A model generated the notes under the pieces. The model saw only the letters and a list, made by a program, of their open reading frames with translations. It did no database searches and was not told where the DNA came from. Source: Malus domestica (taxonomy: Eukaryota > Streptophyta > Magnoliopsida > Rosales > Rosaceae). From it: a stretch of 64,000 nucleotides of DNA. Below, in pieces: positions 26,301 to 38,724 of this stretch. The stretch lies in assembly GCF_042453785.1 (NCBI RefSeq), contig NC_091675.1:7266501-7330500 (forward strand). Reading direction: 5' to 3'. The stretch's first letter is position 1, and each line of letters starts with the position of its first letter. A program made the translations under genes and the position numbers.

Positions 26301-28774
26301 CTATGAATGCTGATCTTTTCTTGTTAAGGCTTTATGTCAATAGATCAAAGAGCTAGATCGCTAGATGCCCTTGGAATTGTTTATTTATTTTTACCTCTGT
26401 TTTTGTATTGAATGAAGTACACAACAGTTGTTTCATATTATTATTACTTCTTTTGTACTTTCAAAAAAATTGATTGTTTGTTTTTAAACTTGACTATTTT
26501 TCTTTTCGAATTATAGTTTAATCAAGCTTTCATGATTTCGAATTAAGGTATGTGCCTACAAAGATGGGGAAGTTATTATTGACACTGCTGCTGGAGTGCT
26601 TGGTAGATATGATCCTCATCCAGTTCAGCCCGACAGCCTTTTCCCAGTTTTTTCTGCTACAAAGGGTATAACGGCTGGAATGTTACATTGGCTGGTAGAC
26701 ACTGGGTGAGTATTAGTATGTTTCCATGTTATCCATTCTATTTCCATGTTTCTTTTTACTGTATAAAATATGTGCCTGAGGCATTTGGGCACGTTATATG
26801 GTTTTACCTGATTTAGAATGAGCTGTCGTTGTGTTAGGTGGTCCGGGATCCCATTCCATTCTGCACAGTTGGGGAATCAATCTTGGTATAAAAACTTCCA
26901 TAATGTGATCCATACGGAGAAATAATTGATATTTTAGGCATTACCTGCATGGCTTCAGGAGTAGTTTGACAAAATAACTGCCATACATGTTACTTTTAAC
27001 TATAATGACTTGACGAGGGATTTATAATGTCTCTTTATGCATTATGTTGGTAAGTACGGTAAATTGTTTTAACTTTTCCGCCCTTTCAGAAAATTGAACC
27101 TTGAGGAAGATGTAGCAAATATATGGCCAGAATTTGGATCATTTGGAAAACATAACATAAAGGTATATACTTTGTGATTCAATTACTGATATTCTTAATC
27201 CAATATCCACTAAAGCTATAAGTTTTGTTTGTACTTTCCTTTGATTTTTAGGTCCATCATGTCCTTAACCATACCTCTGGACTGCACAATGCTGCGGCAG
27301 ACCTCATAGAAAACCCTTTGCTTATCTCAGACTGGGAGGAGTGTTTAAACCGCATTTCCCTTTCAGAACCTGAGACTGAACCTGGCCAGGAGCAGCTGTA
27401 TCACTACCTAACTTTTGGTTGGATATGCGGTGGAATCATTGAGGTACAGTTGCCAACTATTCAGAACAATTTTTAACATCTATTATTTTCATTACGTTTT
27501 AGTATCTATTGGAATCATTGTTTGTATGAACGTGAATCTCATGTTCAATGCTTGCCTTGACCATTTTTCTATATATCTGTTCGGGTGGAACAGCATGCAT
27601 CGAAGAGGAAATTTAAGGAGATTCTTGAAGAAGCATTTGTTCGTTCCCTCCAAATAGAAGGGGAGTTTTATATCGGAATACCTCCAGGCAAGTATTCCAT
27701 GTTTTTGCTTCATTAAACCCATGGAAAACGTGTCATGACTCTGCAATTGCATTTCTTTCTTTGAGTTGATATACTATTTTGCTTTCTGTTGCTTTCAGTC
27801 AATATGAAAGTATTGCTTCGGTAATTTATCAGAAGGTATTCTGGTAATCGTGAACCTGGGATTTCCATTTTTAATTACCATGCCTTTTTGCTCTTCTCCT
27901 AGGTGTGGAATCTCGACTTGCAACTCTTACACCCGATACAGAAGAGCTGAAGAAGCTTTCAGGGATTAGGGGTCGTCCTGATATGCCCTCCACTTTCCAG
28001 CCAGAGCAATTCGCAACTGCATTGCCCATTCTATTTAACATGCTAAACGTTCGTCGTGCCATGATACCTGCAGCTAATGGACATTTCTCAGCCCGTGCAC
28101 TTGCACGTTACTATGCAGCCTTAGCTGATGACGGTGTTGTTCCACCGCCTCACTCCTCTTACTCTAAGCCAGCTCTTGGTAGCCACCCTCACATTCCCAA
28201 ATTTCCTGCTCAACCGTCACCAAAACAGCAGAAAGGTAACAGAAGCAAAAAGATAGCTGCTGCTTTTAGGAGTATGAGAACTAGTAAGTATGAGAAGACT
28301 CCACAAGATAGCAAGGACCAGGACATTGGTAGTCACAGTAGAAACACAAGCAGCGACAGTAACACTTGCAACGCAAGTGACAACGTGTTGGATGAGATCG
28401 TTGTGAATCCTAGTCCTCAAAAGGATGGCGCTAAGATATTTAGCAACCCCAGAATTCATGATGCTTTCATGGGTGTCGGCGAATATGCACACTTGGCTAA
28501 ACCAGATGGGAAATTTGGACTGGGATTTAGGAGGTATTATTCCCAGGACGGGTCCCTTATTGGCTTTGGCCACTCAGGAATGGGTGGCTCAACTGCTTTC
28601 TGTGACATAAAAAATAGGCTCTCCATTGCTGTAACGTTGAATAAAATGGTGTTTGGTGCAGAGACCGGAAAGATAGTCCACTTCATTTGTTCAGAGTTAA
28701 ATATTCCAGTGCCGGCGGATTATTTGAGATTCGCAGAAACGGCACCTAGTGATGGAAAACCTCTGATTAATTGA

Positions 28775-29790
28775 GGTTGGTAATTAAGCCTTTTTACCCT
28801 TCATTATCATTACAAACTTGTACCCCAGAAGAATATGGTATTTGCCCCAGATGAATGAGTGTATATAGTTATAGTGATTTTAATTTATACAGCACATATA
28901 TTAAAAGTGAAAATTTGAGCACACTTGAAATGCTTAGGGTATTGGGTTTCAACCTATATGTCTCGGAATTGAAACTCTCTCATCTTTTAAATAATTGTAA
29001 TAGTTTCGAACTCTTTATCTTTCTCTCTCTCTCATCTTGACAATAGAAAATTCAGATAAAAAATTTCCGTTGTCCATTGATTTTAGCATATTAATACACT
29101 CGACTTGAAATAACGACACAATGAGAAAATCTGTCATATACAAATGTCTGTATCTCTATCATTTCATTGTACATTACCAGTTATGCGTAAGAATTATTTT
29201 ATTTATCATGAGAATTTAGCAGCTGGCTTTAGAAGTTGGCCCTACAACAAGAGAGGTGGACAAATAATGTATAAAATTTGTGTACTTAAGAGTCTCTCGT
29301 GTCTCGTCCAAAACCATTTAGAAGTGATCCAACATATTTCTGTCCCCTATACATTATTCTTTCCCTTGCACATTAGTTCTTGTATATCTCTCATAACATT
29401 TTACTTAATTGGCGACATCCAAGAATTTTTTTTGTTTATAAAATTCGACGTATAATGAGATAGATAAACATATAATTGCATACAATATGTGATTCTTAAA
29501 AAAATTTCTTGTTCAAATTTAAAAGCTGGACGATCCAAAATATATATTTTTTTCTCCAATGCAAATTATTTCTTGAATGAAGTTGCATCCACATGAAAGA
29601 TTAGATTAGGAGGAAAGTTTAAATTAGTGTGTTATAAATCCCACGTGAGATGTTGGGCAGTGCATGCATTAGAACATTATTTAATTTAATTGGAAAAATT
29701 AAGTGAATAAATTAATGTTGCAAATACGAATATAAAACTGCAAAACGCGGTTTCTGGCATTTATAGGTGGAGGAAAGAAAAAAAAAAAAA
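28775..29790. other. 3' flank of the ABC1K locus and AT-rich intergenic DNA
   Basis: Likely 3' untranslated sequence near the stop, then AT-rich DNA without a supported gene. Confidence 0.4.
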
Positions 29791-30092
29791 ACTTTAACGA
29801 AAAGCACCCGGTACTGTTCACTTTAACGAAAAATCACATTTTTACACTAAAAAGTCAATACTGGTACTATTCACTTTACCCTTTATTTTGTCCTTATCAT
29901 TAAAACTCAATGTTTTCAAGCCCTTTTCATTAGCTTTTAAATTTGAGTTTTAATGAAAAGGGCTTGAAAACTTTGAGTTTTAATTATAATGACAAAATAA
30001 AGGGTAAAGTGAATACTACAAGGATTGACTTTTTAATGTAAAAATGTGGTTTTTCGTTAAAGTGAACAGTACCGGATGCTTTTCGTTAAAGT
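29791..30092. mobile_element. foldback MITE with about 145-base arms
   Basis: The left arm begins ACTTTAACGAAAAGCACCCG and the right arm ends with its near-perfect reverse complement (CGGATGCTTTTCGTTAAAGT). The arms extend inwards to CAAGCCCTTTTCATTA with only scattered mismatches, leaving a short central loop near 29940-29950. A related, rearranged copy lies at 38725-39024. No open frame is present. A transcript would form a long hairpin. Confidence 0.85.
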
Positions 30093-30264
30093 TCTCAACA
30101 AAAAAAGAAGCAAATCCTCTCTGAACCTACACCGTCGGAGTCTAGGGATCAAATTATTGTAGCCTTTAAAAATTGATTTCTAAGCTCCGTTGTAAGTCCA
30201 TAAAGGATCTGCTTCTGACAAAACAAAACCATCTCTACAATATCACTAAATCTGATTTTTATTT

Positions 30265-30315
30265 ATTTTTTTGTTTTGTTTTTGTTTTTGTTTTTGTTTC
30301 TGTTTTTGTTTCTTT
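30265..30315 (+). repeat. GTTTTT/GTTTCT simple repeat
   Basis: Tandem six-base units of GTTTTT with occasional GTTTCT. Low-complexity, with no other feature. Confidence 0.8.
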
Positions 30316-31137
30316 AAGCTTGAGTGTTTTAAATTATCTCCAATGGTCCATTTAAAAAAGAAACATTATCAGTGCCCTCCATGACTCCCTGCTTCAAGTG
30401 CTATATTATTTCCTTTTTCTGGTTTCTAGATGGCCACTAGATAACCACTATTTAGCAGATCTAGAAGTTTTTTTAGTGTTTTTTCAGAATTTATTTAAGT
30501 TTTTAAATTTTATTAAGGATTAATTCAAAAAATATTTGCATCAAAATCGTTTTAAGTCATTTTAAAAACATTTCCTAACAAACTCGTATACTATTTCATC
30601 TCAAAGTTGAAGTTAGATGTGATACCGGTACCATAGATACATAAAAATGGCTTTTTGTGTCTTTTTTCACTTAAAAAAGAAAAGAAAAAAAAGATACGGA
30701 CTACGGAGGGGAAGATAATTGGCATTCATCTTAAATCAAAGTCCAAGCAAATATGTCAAAAGCATGCTTGGTTTTTCATAGCAAGTGTTTTTTTTTTTTT
30801 TTTTGTCGAATTCATAGCAAGTATTGTAATCATATTAAACTCAAGTGTCTTTTAAAATACAACTAATTTGATTTAATCCGAATTTATTTTTCTGACCAGT
30901 AATTTATTTTCTTCCAAGTGTTGCTGATTAAACCGACCAACCCTAAAACAAATATGACAGCATCCTTTTTGTATTGCACCAGTTCCAATTAAAAATTCAT
31001 ATTCGATGCCAATCGCCAGCTTCTCTTAAGAATCTTAAAGACTTATCAAACAATAATGATCACAATTATCATAATTAATGTTGGAGTGGCACTCGTGTAA
31101 TTCACCCAAAAAACCGGGCATTTCGTCACGACAAACA
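30316..31137. other. intergenic DNA upstream of the calmodulin-like gene
   Basis: AT-rich with poly-A and poly-T runs (about 30670-30692 and 30788-30804). It probably includes the distal promoter of the gene at 31232; no separate gene is seen. Confidence 0.4.
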
Positions 31138-31147
31138 CTATATAAAC
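31138..31147 (+). promoter_or_regulatory. TATA box of the calmodulin-like gene
   Basis: ACTATATAAA lies about 90 bases upstream of the ATG at 31232, a normal plant spacing that leaves a leader of roughly 60 bases. Confidence 0.65.
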
Positions 31148-31231
31148 TGTAGTCACTTTTGAAGGAAATCACACACATTTCATATTTCTCCATATTTTCT
31201 GCACACTTGATTAGGCTTTCTGTGCAGTGGC

Positions 31232-31804
31232 ATGATGGGAATCACAGGAGTTTGCTCTAGATTACTTGGTGATTTGGTTCAAGCCATTGGAGGAGTCCCA
31301 TCAAGTTTAACAAGCAAAGGAGCTCACATTGTTCATGAAGATCAACGTGACGAATATTCCAAATGCAAACCACAAAATATTGCAACCAAAGTTGATGAGT
31401 CCATGGCAAGGGCACTGATCACAGTGTTTGGGATGGAAACAAATGGAAGAATCAAGAAGGAAAAGGCGCGGCGTGTTGTGGAGAATCTTGGACTAATACG
31501 TAATGAGGAGGACCAGACGGGCTTCGATTTGCCGGGGGAAGATCATGAAGTGCCAGTGGAGGAGGTCCTTGGTGGATTGGAGCATAATGAGTCCGAGCGC
31601 AACGAGCTCCTGCGCGAAGCATTCAAGATTTTCGACGAGGATGGCAATGGATTCATAGAGGCTGTGGAGTTGAAAAGGGTTTTGGAATGCTTGGGTTTGG
31701 GGAGTGGGTGGGAGATGGGCCAGGTTGAGAAGATGGTGAAGGTAGTGGATTTGAATATGGATGGGAAGGTTGATTTTCGGGAGTTTGAGTTAATGATGGG
31801 GTAA
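31232..31804 (+). CDS. calmodulin-like protein (CML45/46 type)
   Basis: An intronless 190-codon frame. The C-terminal half has two EF-hand loops: residues 135-146, DEDGNGFIEAVE, with the canonical D-x-D-x-N-G and final E; and residues 173-184, DLNMDGKVDFRE. The N-terminal EF-hand pair is degenerate (near 'FGMETNGRIKKEK', residues 66-78), and the first 50 residues are a divergent extension with no clear signal peptide. This layout is typical of plant CMLs related to CML45/46 and to calcium sensors that bind two ions. It would couple a calcium rise to target proteins. An in-frame second ATG directly follows the first; the first was used. It has no close neighbours. Confidence 0.9.
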   Translation: MMGITGVCSRLLGDLVQAIGGVPSSLTSKGAHIVHEDQRDEYSKCKPQNIATKVDESMARALITVFGMETNGRIKKEKARRVVENLGLIRNEEDQTGFDLPGEDHEVPVEEVLGGLEHNESERNELLREAFKIFDEDGNGFIEAVELKRVLECLGLGSGWEMGQVEKMVKVVDLNMDGKVDFREFELMMG

Positions 31805-32894
31805 TTAAAATGTCATTAGCCTATTAATTAAGATCAAGATGCTTATCTTTTATTTTCTTCAAACAAAATGTTGCCCTAATTGTAAATTCAATGGACTCAT
31901 AATTTTTTTTCACCATCCAATTTTTGTTGTTTCTTCTTTTCATTTATCTTAAGCTCAATCATTCAATCTCGATGGAGAAATCATTTTTTTGCTTAACAAA
32001 GACATGAGGTTTACGAAGAAGAAGGATGTCTAATCACTGACGTTATAAGTCTTTACGTGATTAAATAATCTCTTACGATACAATTATGTAAACAAATTAC
32101 GATTACAATAACATGGAGTGTGATTAACAGCGATGATAGAACACTATATAATGAATTAAAAATATTAAATTATCCATAAATCATAGTTGCAACTTTGCAC
32201 CTTCCCTTTGTGCAGGCACACCCAAATAAAAGAGAGTAAATTGTCTGACATTTTGTAAATTATATTAAACAGCACTACCACATGTGGGACCAGATGCAGG
32301 AATAATAAAAACAAGTTTGTGCATGCGATCGATTTCTAACCACTGATCAAATTTGGGATCAAACGCCCAAATAATATAAACAAGGTTCATTTTTTATTAA
32401 TGATCAAATGTGGATGATCGGATCATCTGCGATAAAATATCATCACAATTCATGGGCGATTGATCGTAGCAGGCTTGAATATAAATTTTTGACATTAAGT
32501 TCAATGCGCGTGCAACCCTAATGTGTCTACTTTGCAAGAGATTTTTCAGTGTGACCGTCACATGAAATGGTATATCACGTGTTCTTATATAAATGATGGG
32601 TTATGTGTTTTAAAAGGTTAATAACTTAAAAATTAAAATTTTTCATCACTAAAAACATGTGATGTACCGTTCGTGTTCCCGTCACAACTAAAAATTTCTC
32701 CTACTTTACTAACTAGGGAGATGACGAGCATATGTGGATGGATCCAAACGTTTCAACTACAAAACGCGGTTTCTGCTTTTCATGTGAGCACTTCAAGTAA
32801 AAGTATTTTTCCTTAATTATATAACACAGTTGGCAGCATGATCTTCCTTCTTTGCAACTTCAATTATTATACAGAAACAAAAAGAAAAAAGAAT
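31805..32894. other. intergenic DNA downstream of the calmodulin-like gene
   Basis: AT-rich 3' flank and spacer with no supported gene. Confidence 0.4.
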
Positions 32895-33030
32895 CTGTTG
32901 AATTATGGAGTGTGTAAGTCGAAATCGAAAATAATTTAAAATTCTAGAATGCGCTGATGTATCTGTTGACTTATGGAGTGTGTAAGTCGAAATCGAAAAT
33001 AATTTAAAATTCTAGAATGCGCTGATGTAT
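32895..33030 (+). repeat. 68-base tandem duplication
   Basis: Two adjacent 68-base units (32895-32962 and 32963-33030) start CTGTTGAATTATGGAGTGTG and CTGTTGACTTATGGAGTGTG and differ at about one position. It is a recent non-coding duplication 250 bases downstream of the bZIP stop codon. Confidence 0.9.
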
Positions 33031-33280
33031 AAGATGCGTCTATGTAATGGATGGTTAAATTTGCATGTTTCGATTAAAACATTCCAATTTCTTCAATAAA
33101 CTGCCACATTTTACATGAGAAATTCGAGTCTAGTACAAACTAGAAAACCATAAAAAAGAAAGAAGAAAAATACCAAGAAAAGGAGACACTTCTAAGAACT
33201 GCTTAGAGATCTGCCTAAAGCATATATTAAGACATATTCGATCTAACTGACACGGTTACAGGCATTACAATCGTTTTATT

Positions 33281-35835
33281 TTATGACCACATATCCGAGA
33301 CACAGCTAACAGTATCGCTCATCATCCGATTACTCAGATTGCTATTCGCCATACCAGCATTTCCGAGTCCAAAGCTTGCATTCTGTCCGGAGACTGCAAT
33401 TCCAGCATACGGAGCATCCTCTCCATGGATGGTAATAGTTGGTGAGACGTGTGTTGCTACCCCGCGAAAATTTTGAGGGTTGAGTGGTTGCGGCGTGCCT
33501 AGATGACCTTGAAGAATTTGATTCAAATTAGAGGTCATTGAGCCCCGAGCAACCATATCTTCAGCTAGCTTCACCTAAAATGAAATCACCACTCCTTAGT
33601 GACAAAATTCCTTGACATTTTACTACTGTCACATGGAAATTCTTTAAATACACATACAAACACATGGTTTAGTACTTTTTTATCAGTTTGTTCTAACAAA
33701 ATATAGTATTCGTTAATCGCTGATTGACGTGTTTTTAAAACTGTTTGTCATTGTTTCGCTACATATCCACTACTTCACTCGCTTGCAAGCACAAGGCAAA
33801 TCAGAGGTTCTGTTGTACAGATTTTCCACCCTCTTTAAACCCTATATGTTTGCTTGTTTTAAAGATTTTTCACCGTCACGATTGCTTTGCCTAATGTTTT
33901 GACATTCCGCGCTTAAGCACTCTTTGGTGTTATTTTATACCTTGGCTCTCAAAGCTTCCACATCCGATTTCATTACTCTATTGTTTGTATCAGCGTCACG
34001 GAACTGTTGAAAAGCATCCGTTAGCTGCCTATATAAGGTTGAATTTTCTCCTCTCAGTTGTTCAACCTGAAATAAAACCATAAATCAAACTTCTGCATCA
34101 GAATAACTTCAAATATTCGATGTATAAATACACTCTAAATTTTGTTCTGGTAAAGATTCCACCAAAAATATTTGATACCTGTGACTCGAGATCCGCAAGA
34201 TGTGCTTGCTTTCGTCTTCTTGATCGCCTAGCAGACTCCCTGTTCGAGACCTTCCTGCAAGTTAATGACAAAGGTAATGCAGTTTTGGATCAATTCCATA
34301 TTTAAAAAAATGGAAACAGAGAAAGATAGAAAATATTAAAGGGAGGCGATTTTCCGCACACCCTTGTTCTCACTGCACACCTCTTTATTTCAGTCCATTG
34401 GCCTTCGAATATTCAATCCAAAGGGCAGAAAAAAAAGGATGGTGCGCAGACGGAGAAAAAGGTACACGGAGATTATTTCCCATATATATTACCTTCTAAT
34501 GCGTTTGATGTCGAGCGGTTCTGTGCTGTCTCCACACGGACTAACTTCTATCTCGAAATCATCCTCATCCGATTGTTCTCCGGAGGAACCACTGTAGGCT
34601 CCTCTTGCTTGGTTATCTCCTCCAATCGGTTTAGCAGCCGATGTTGGACTGCCCACTGAAAAACCATATATCAAAACTCACTAAATCACACAACAAGCAA
34701 CAAATGGCGCCCGAAACACAAACACAACACGCAGAAAAAGCGATGAAAACACACATAAGCAAGTGTAAAGGTGCAAGCTTGACATGTTTTTTCCGAAAGC
34801 ATACCACAAATCGATGACTGGGAATCCATGGCTGCTGAGATGCAGGAGTTTTTTGGGGTGAGATTTTGAGTGCAGAGTAGGGTTTCTGTCAGTTCACTGC
34901 TTGAAAAACCATTCATTATATCCTGCATTAAGGGAATATATATAAACACTTTGTAAATAATGTTCTTGCAGCTAGAAACCAACATTTAACACTTCAGTTT
35001 ATATACTTGTCTTGTAATTGCTGCTAATGAATTATTTATAAAACAATGCCGCACTTCATTTTATACACTTGTCTTATACAATATGTGTGTCGGTTTTCAG
35101 CGTCTAAATAAATTTGAGTATTAACTTAACCATAAAAAACCATTTCGTTACGAAAATAAATCCATATCTTTCCTAAAAGAAAAATCTATAGGATTTAGAA
35201 TTCTGTCTGTTTCTACAGCAATTGACAAGAGCCTCCCCATCATCAATGACTTGTTAAACTCGGAACCTTTTTAAAGCATGATGTGACTGGCTTGCTAACT
35301 GCCATGCGTGTTTTGAATTAAGTATGATTAATTACCCAAGAAATAATTAATTAATTAATTAATCAACATACCATCACCTTTTTCTTAAAATAAACATAAA
35401 ATTATTAAGCAAAATTCATTTTCCCAACCCCACAACGACGACGTTTTGGTCAAAATATTAAAACCATACATATAATATAACATGTCAAATTGCATCGGAT
35501 GACGTGGGACTGGACCCCGGTGTCCGAAAGTCCCGTAAAGTGAGTGGCTGAGTGTGACTAACCCGATTTTGGAAACCGAAGCTGTGGTCGCCGGCGCAGA
35601 CGTCGCCGAAAAATACATCCGTATCGCCGAAACTCCGGTCTCTGGCCCGAAGTTCGCCGATTTTTTCATCGCGGTGCCCTTGCGTATCGGCGGCCTCCTG
35701 ACCGATCATGGGCTTCTCCAGTAAGTACTCCAGGGCCTCGCCAAGACAAACCTCCGACGGGCTCCGCTTCAATTCGAAGGGGGACGAGGCTGTATGGGAG
35801 TGTACCTCCACGTGGAAACGGGGCTTTTGCTCCAT
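33281..35835 (-). CDS. bZIP9: C-group bZIP transcription factor, bZIP9-like
   Basis: Six exons on the minus strand: 35835-35563, 34922-34805, 34655-34493, 34254-34179, 34066-33941 and 33574-33281. They join in phase, with GT-AG introns, into 349 residues. The basic region is [20 protein letters not shown], with the conserved N-x7-R spacing. It is followed by a leucine zipper starting '[19 protein letters not shown]' and running into '[20 protein letters not shown]'. The N-terminus holds 'ELKRSPSE', an acidic/serine stretch precedes 'PLDIKRIRR', and the protein ends VSCVSDMWS, close to the end of Arabidopsis bZIP9. C-group factors heterodimerise with S1-group bZIPs in sugar, amino-acid and stress responses in the nucleus. 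The assignment to bZIP9 rather than bZIP10/25/63 rests mainly on the C-terminus. Confidence 0.88.
35343..35368. repeat. TTAA-type microsatellite in the first bZIP intron
   Basis: Repeated AATT/TTAA units (TAATTAATTAATTAATTAAT) inside the intron between bZIP exons 1 and 2. Confidence 0.85.
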
Positions 35836-36100
35836 TTGGGATCTCCGTGCTTCCTCCGGGGAGATTAGCAGAGAGAGAGGGAGGGAGAGAGGGAGAGAGG
35901 GAGAGGGAAGGGGGAGGGAATACGAGCAAAGGGAGTGGATATTAATAGCAAAATGCGGTGTTGAAAAGTACGTAAAGAAAAAGTGGGCGGCACATGAAGT
36001 TAAAAGTTTTATGTTGCATCAGATTACGGAAATGCCCTTGCGAATTGTACGAATAGCGCGAGATGTGGGTTTTCTGGTAATTAAACATGACGGGATCTTC
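35836..36100 (-). promoter_or_regulatory. 5' leader/promoter region of the bZIP gene with a pyrimidine tract
   Basis: On the minus strand the 35867-35920 segment is a CT/CCCTCTC-rich tract some 30-85 bases upstream of the ATG. Such CT-rich tracts are common in plant 5' leaders and core promoters. No clear TATA box was identified. Confidence 0.5.
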
Positions 36101-38029
36101 GTGTACAAGTAATGCAATATATTTTATTTATTTTGTGAAGATCCGACCGTTGAATCCTAGAATCTGGAAGAATCATGATGCTGACACGAAACAAGTTGAT
36201 CGTGTGGTGGGCCACCTGAATCTGGTAGGGTTTTGGATTCTCCCCTGCCCCTTTTCCCTTTCCTGCCTCCCTTTCTTTTTCTTCTCTCTCTTTCAATGTA
36301 TATAGGAGGTAATCCTGAGCGTCTAAATAGAATGAGAGGGAAGGGGAGATAATTCAGATCCTCTTTATGTTTGATTAGGTAATTATTTAGTTATGTTTGA
36401 TTATTTTTTTAACGTGTAATTTGAACTTGAGATTTCTTCAAATATTTTTATTAAGAGTTGGTTCAGAACATTTTACAATTTTAATATATTACGTTGTCAT
36501 ATTGCTCAAAATTATTGTTTATTCAAAATCCTATTTATGTTTTCAAATTACTTCAAGTTATTATTTATGTGCAATCATGTTTTAAGATATCGACTTAATC
36601 AATAAAGTTTGTTAAAATAGCATACCAAAACACAATAACCTGTTAAATTCTAAAATAAGATTATCAATATGGTTGTGTCGACACAAACATGAAATGATTA
36701 ATCAATCTGAACGCACATGTACTAAATGTGTTACATGATTAAATAGTTTAATATTCATAAGTACGAAATGACATGTATAGTAAAATATTTACATCAAATA
36801 CTATTGTTTGGGTGGAAATTTAATGATGGGCTTTGTGAGGATGGAGGTCCAAGAATACATAGGTAAAAAGGAAACTGAGCTCGAATAAGTCTATAGGCCC
36901 GAGAACAATTTAAAAAAAAAACAAACCATTTCAGCAAAGGCATAGGCCACATGCCTATGTTATAAGTGATGGGCGATTGAGAGCATTTCATCCCCAGCAA
37001 AAAGCACTTTTCAGGGGCATGAATGTCAAATTAATGATGACTCATTATCTTCCAAAGGCCATCAGCAAAAGGGACACCAGAGATAAGGACACTCAACCAA
37101 TCAATCAAAAGACATCCCATTTTGCTCTAAAACAAGCAAGAAACCAAAAAGCTGTATTTTGTCCAGATTCCCCCTTTTTAGTCGTAGATCCCCCATAGAA
37201 AGCCATCTTTTGTCTAGAAGCTCTGCTACATTCCCCCAGTGTTTGTAGTATCGATTCCCTCCAGTAAAGCCTATTTACATTTCATTCCCTAAAGTCTACA
37301 AACCACTGTGAACACAAAGAGAAGTGGTTGTAAGATGTTGAACCTTGCCCGACAAGGTTAAATCTTGTCCGAGTCTCTTTTGTTTGTACTTACATAAAGT
37401 AGATCTATTGTTTAATGCATATCTCGTTGTGTTTTAAAATCACTTTCAACTGATTTTCATTCAAAGTCTCATCCGTGATCAAATATGGATAAACTAATGA
37501 ATTTGTTTTTGTTAAAGTGAACTTTGATCAAAGAAATGGTGGGATGGGGCCCTGAACCCCCTTCATTTTGGACATACAATATTATGAGTAAAAATCCTTA
37601 TTTACAAGGCAAGAAAAAAAAGAACCTTAGGCAGACCTAACCCATCCAATAAGATCAAGAAGTTTAAAGTAACTTTTGGCACAAGTAATTAGTTCAGTAA
37701 ATAACCAATAAAGACAATTTGTTATACAAAGATAATAGTGACATGCTCAGATCTATATTAGCTTTGATTGTGAGCCTCAATGCCTAAATAAAGGCCTTAC
37801 AAATACACCTTTCAAACTAATAGCAAACTCATATTGCAGCACACCAAGCAGCAAACTTTGCCCAACAGGCAGGAGCCCCGACAAGCTGTGCGGGGGACGG
37901 ATCAAGCCCGAACAAGTATATAAAATGCTATGTGATATATTACATTCTAGTTTGAGGGTTAATTTTCCTAAGACCAATAACAATACATTTTTTTTTTAAT
38001 TAAACATGACCAATTTAAATTTACAATAT
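36101..38029. other. intergenic DNA
   Basis: AT-rich spacer. Open frames are short and without motifs. A cluster of CT repeats occurs at 36283-36293. No gene or element terminus can be supported. Confidence 0.4.
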
Positions 38030-38257
38030 TTACATTTTTTTTGAACAATTGATATTAACTACACTAAGGGGAGGGGTTGAGTTTAGTCTCATAATGAGCT
38101 AGCAATAATGTGGTTCAATTTCGCCTTTAGCTATAATTAAACATAAGACATCTCACTTACAAGTGAAGAAGAGTATCACTAAATCGTAATACTAAGTGGC
38201 CAATATTTACATTAAGTAGTATATAAAATGTTATGCCATATATTACAATTTGTTGAC
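38030..38257 (+). repeat. dispersed repeat, copy 1
   Basis: ACTACACTAAGGGGAGGGG..., ATGAGCTAGCAATA and 'CGCCTTTAG' recur in the same order at 39335-39451 (CCTACACTAAGG, ATGAGCTAGCAATA, CGTCTTTAG). In both places the repeat is followed by a MITE of the GGTTTGG family. It looks like part of a larger dispersed repeat. Confidence 0.6.
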
Positions 38258-38614
38258 TTAGAGCTGGTTTGGTATTGCTGTGCTTTGAAAAAAAGTTGAT
38301 GTAAGAATAAGCGGCTGTGAAATAAATCAACAGAGTGTTTGGTAAATTTTTTTGTAAAAGTGCTTTTGAAAAAAAAACAGTCTTATAGTGGGTCTTTTCA
38401 TTAAAGGAGCAATGTAGCTCAGTGGACTTTGAAAAAAAAACCAGTTTTCCAAAGCTGCAAATAGCAGCTTCAGTTTTTTTCTTTGATTTCAGCTTATTCT
38501 CACAGCAGCTTCCAAAATAAGCCTTTTATTTTTTCAGTTTACCAAACACCTAAAACTCTCACATTTTTTTTTCATAGGTGTTTTTTTTAAGCACCTCACT
38601 CCCAAACCACCCAT
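38258..38614 (+). mobile_element. MITE of the GCTGGTTTGG family, copy A
   Basis: It starts near TTAGAGCTGGTTTGGTATTG and ends near CTCCCAAACCACCCAT, so the ends form imperfect inverted repeats around GGTTTGG. The interior has paired GCTTTGAAAAAAA, AAAAGTGCTTTTG and CAGCTTATTCTCACAGCAGC blocks. It matches 39452-39828 in reverse orientation. It is non-coding, about 357 bases. Confidence 0.8.
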
Positions 38615-38724
38615 AAATCAATAGAAAGTAGAAGCAACAGGTTTACCCATATTTCTCAAAAAAAACATTTTTTAAAGGCACATTAATCCCAAACTTCCCT
38701 AGCATCACCATTTTTAAAAAGGAA

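Larger units (their letters stand above)
21893..28774 (+). pseudogene. ABC1 atypical kinase-serine beta-lactamase-like fusion, disrupted copy
   Basis: Eighteen coding exons can be placed with phases that agree: 21893-21967, 22056-22273, 22364-23472 (split by a TRIM), 23608-23697, 23785-23911, 24060-24160, 24469-24594, 24685-24806, 25228-25356, 25524-25622, 25717-25774, 25855-25930, 26009-26138, 26548-26705, 27090-27162, 27252-27443, 27594-27687, 27903-28774. The N-terminal ABC1/aarF kinase shows KLGQ, ATAS-IAQVHRA, VVVKVQ and LLDFGL. The C-terminal half shows a beta-lactamase-like SATK motif, 'YHYLTFGW' and 'GHSGMGG'. The layout matches the plant ABC1K type with a lactamase tail (Arabidopsis At5g24810 type). 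Three lesions argue for a pseudogene: exon 2 is out of phase by a deletion, a TRIM sits in exon 3, and exon 7 lacks the codons for the conserved DPHPG loop. Confidence 0.85.
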
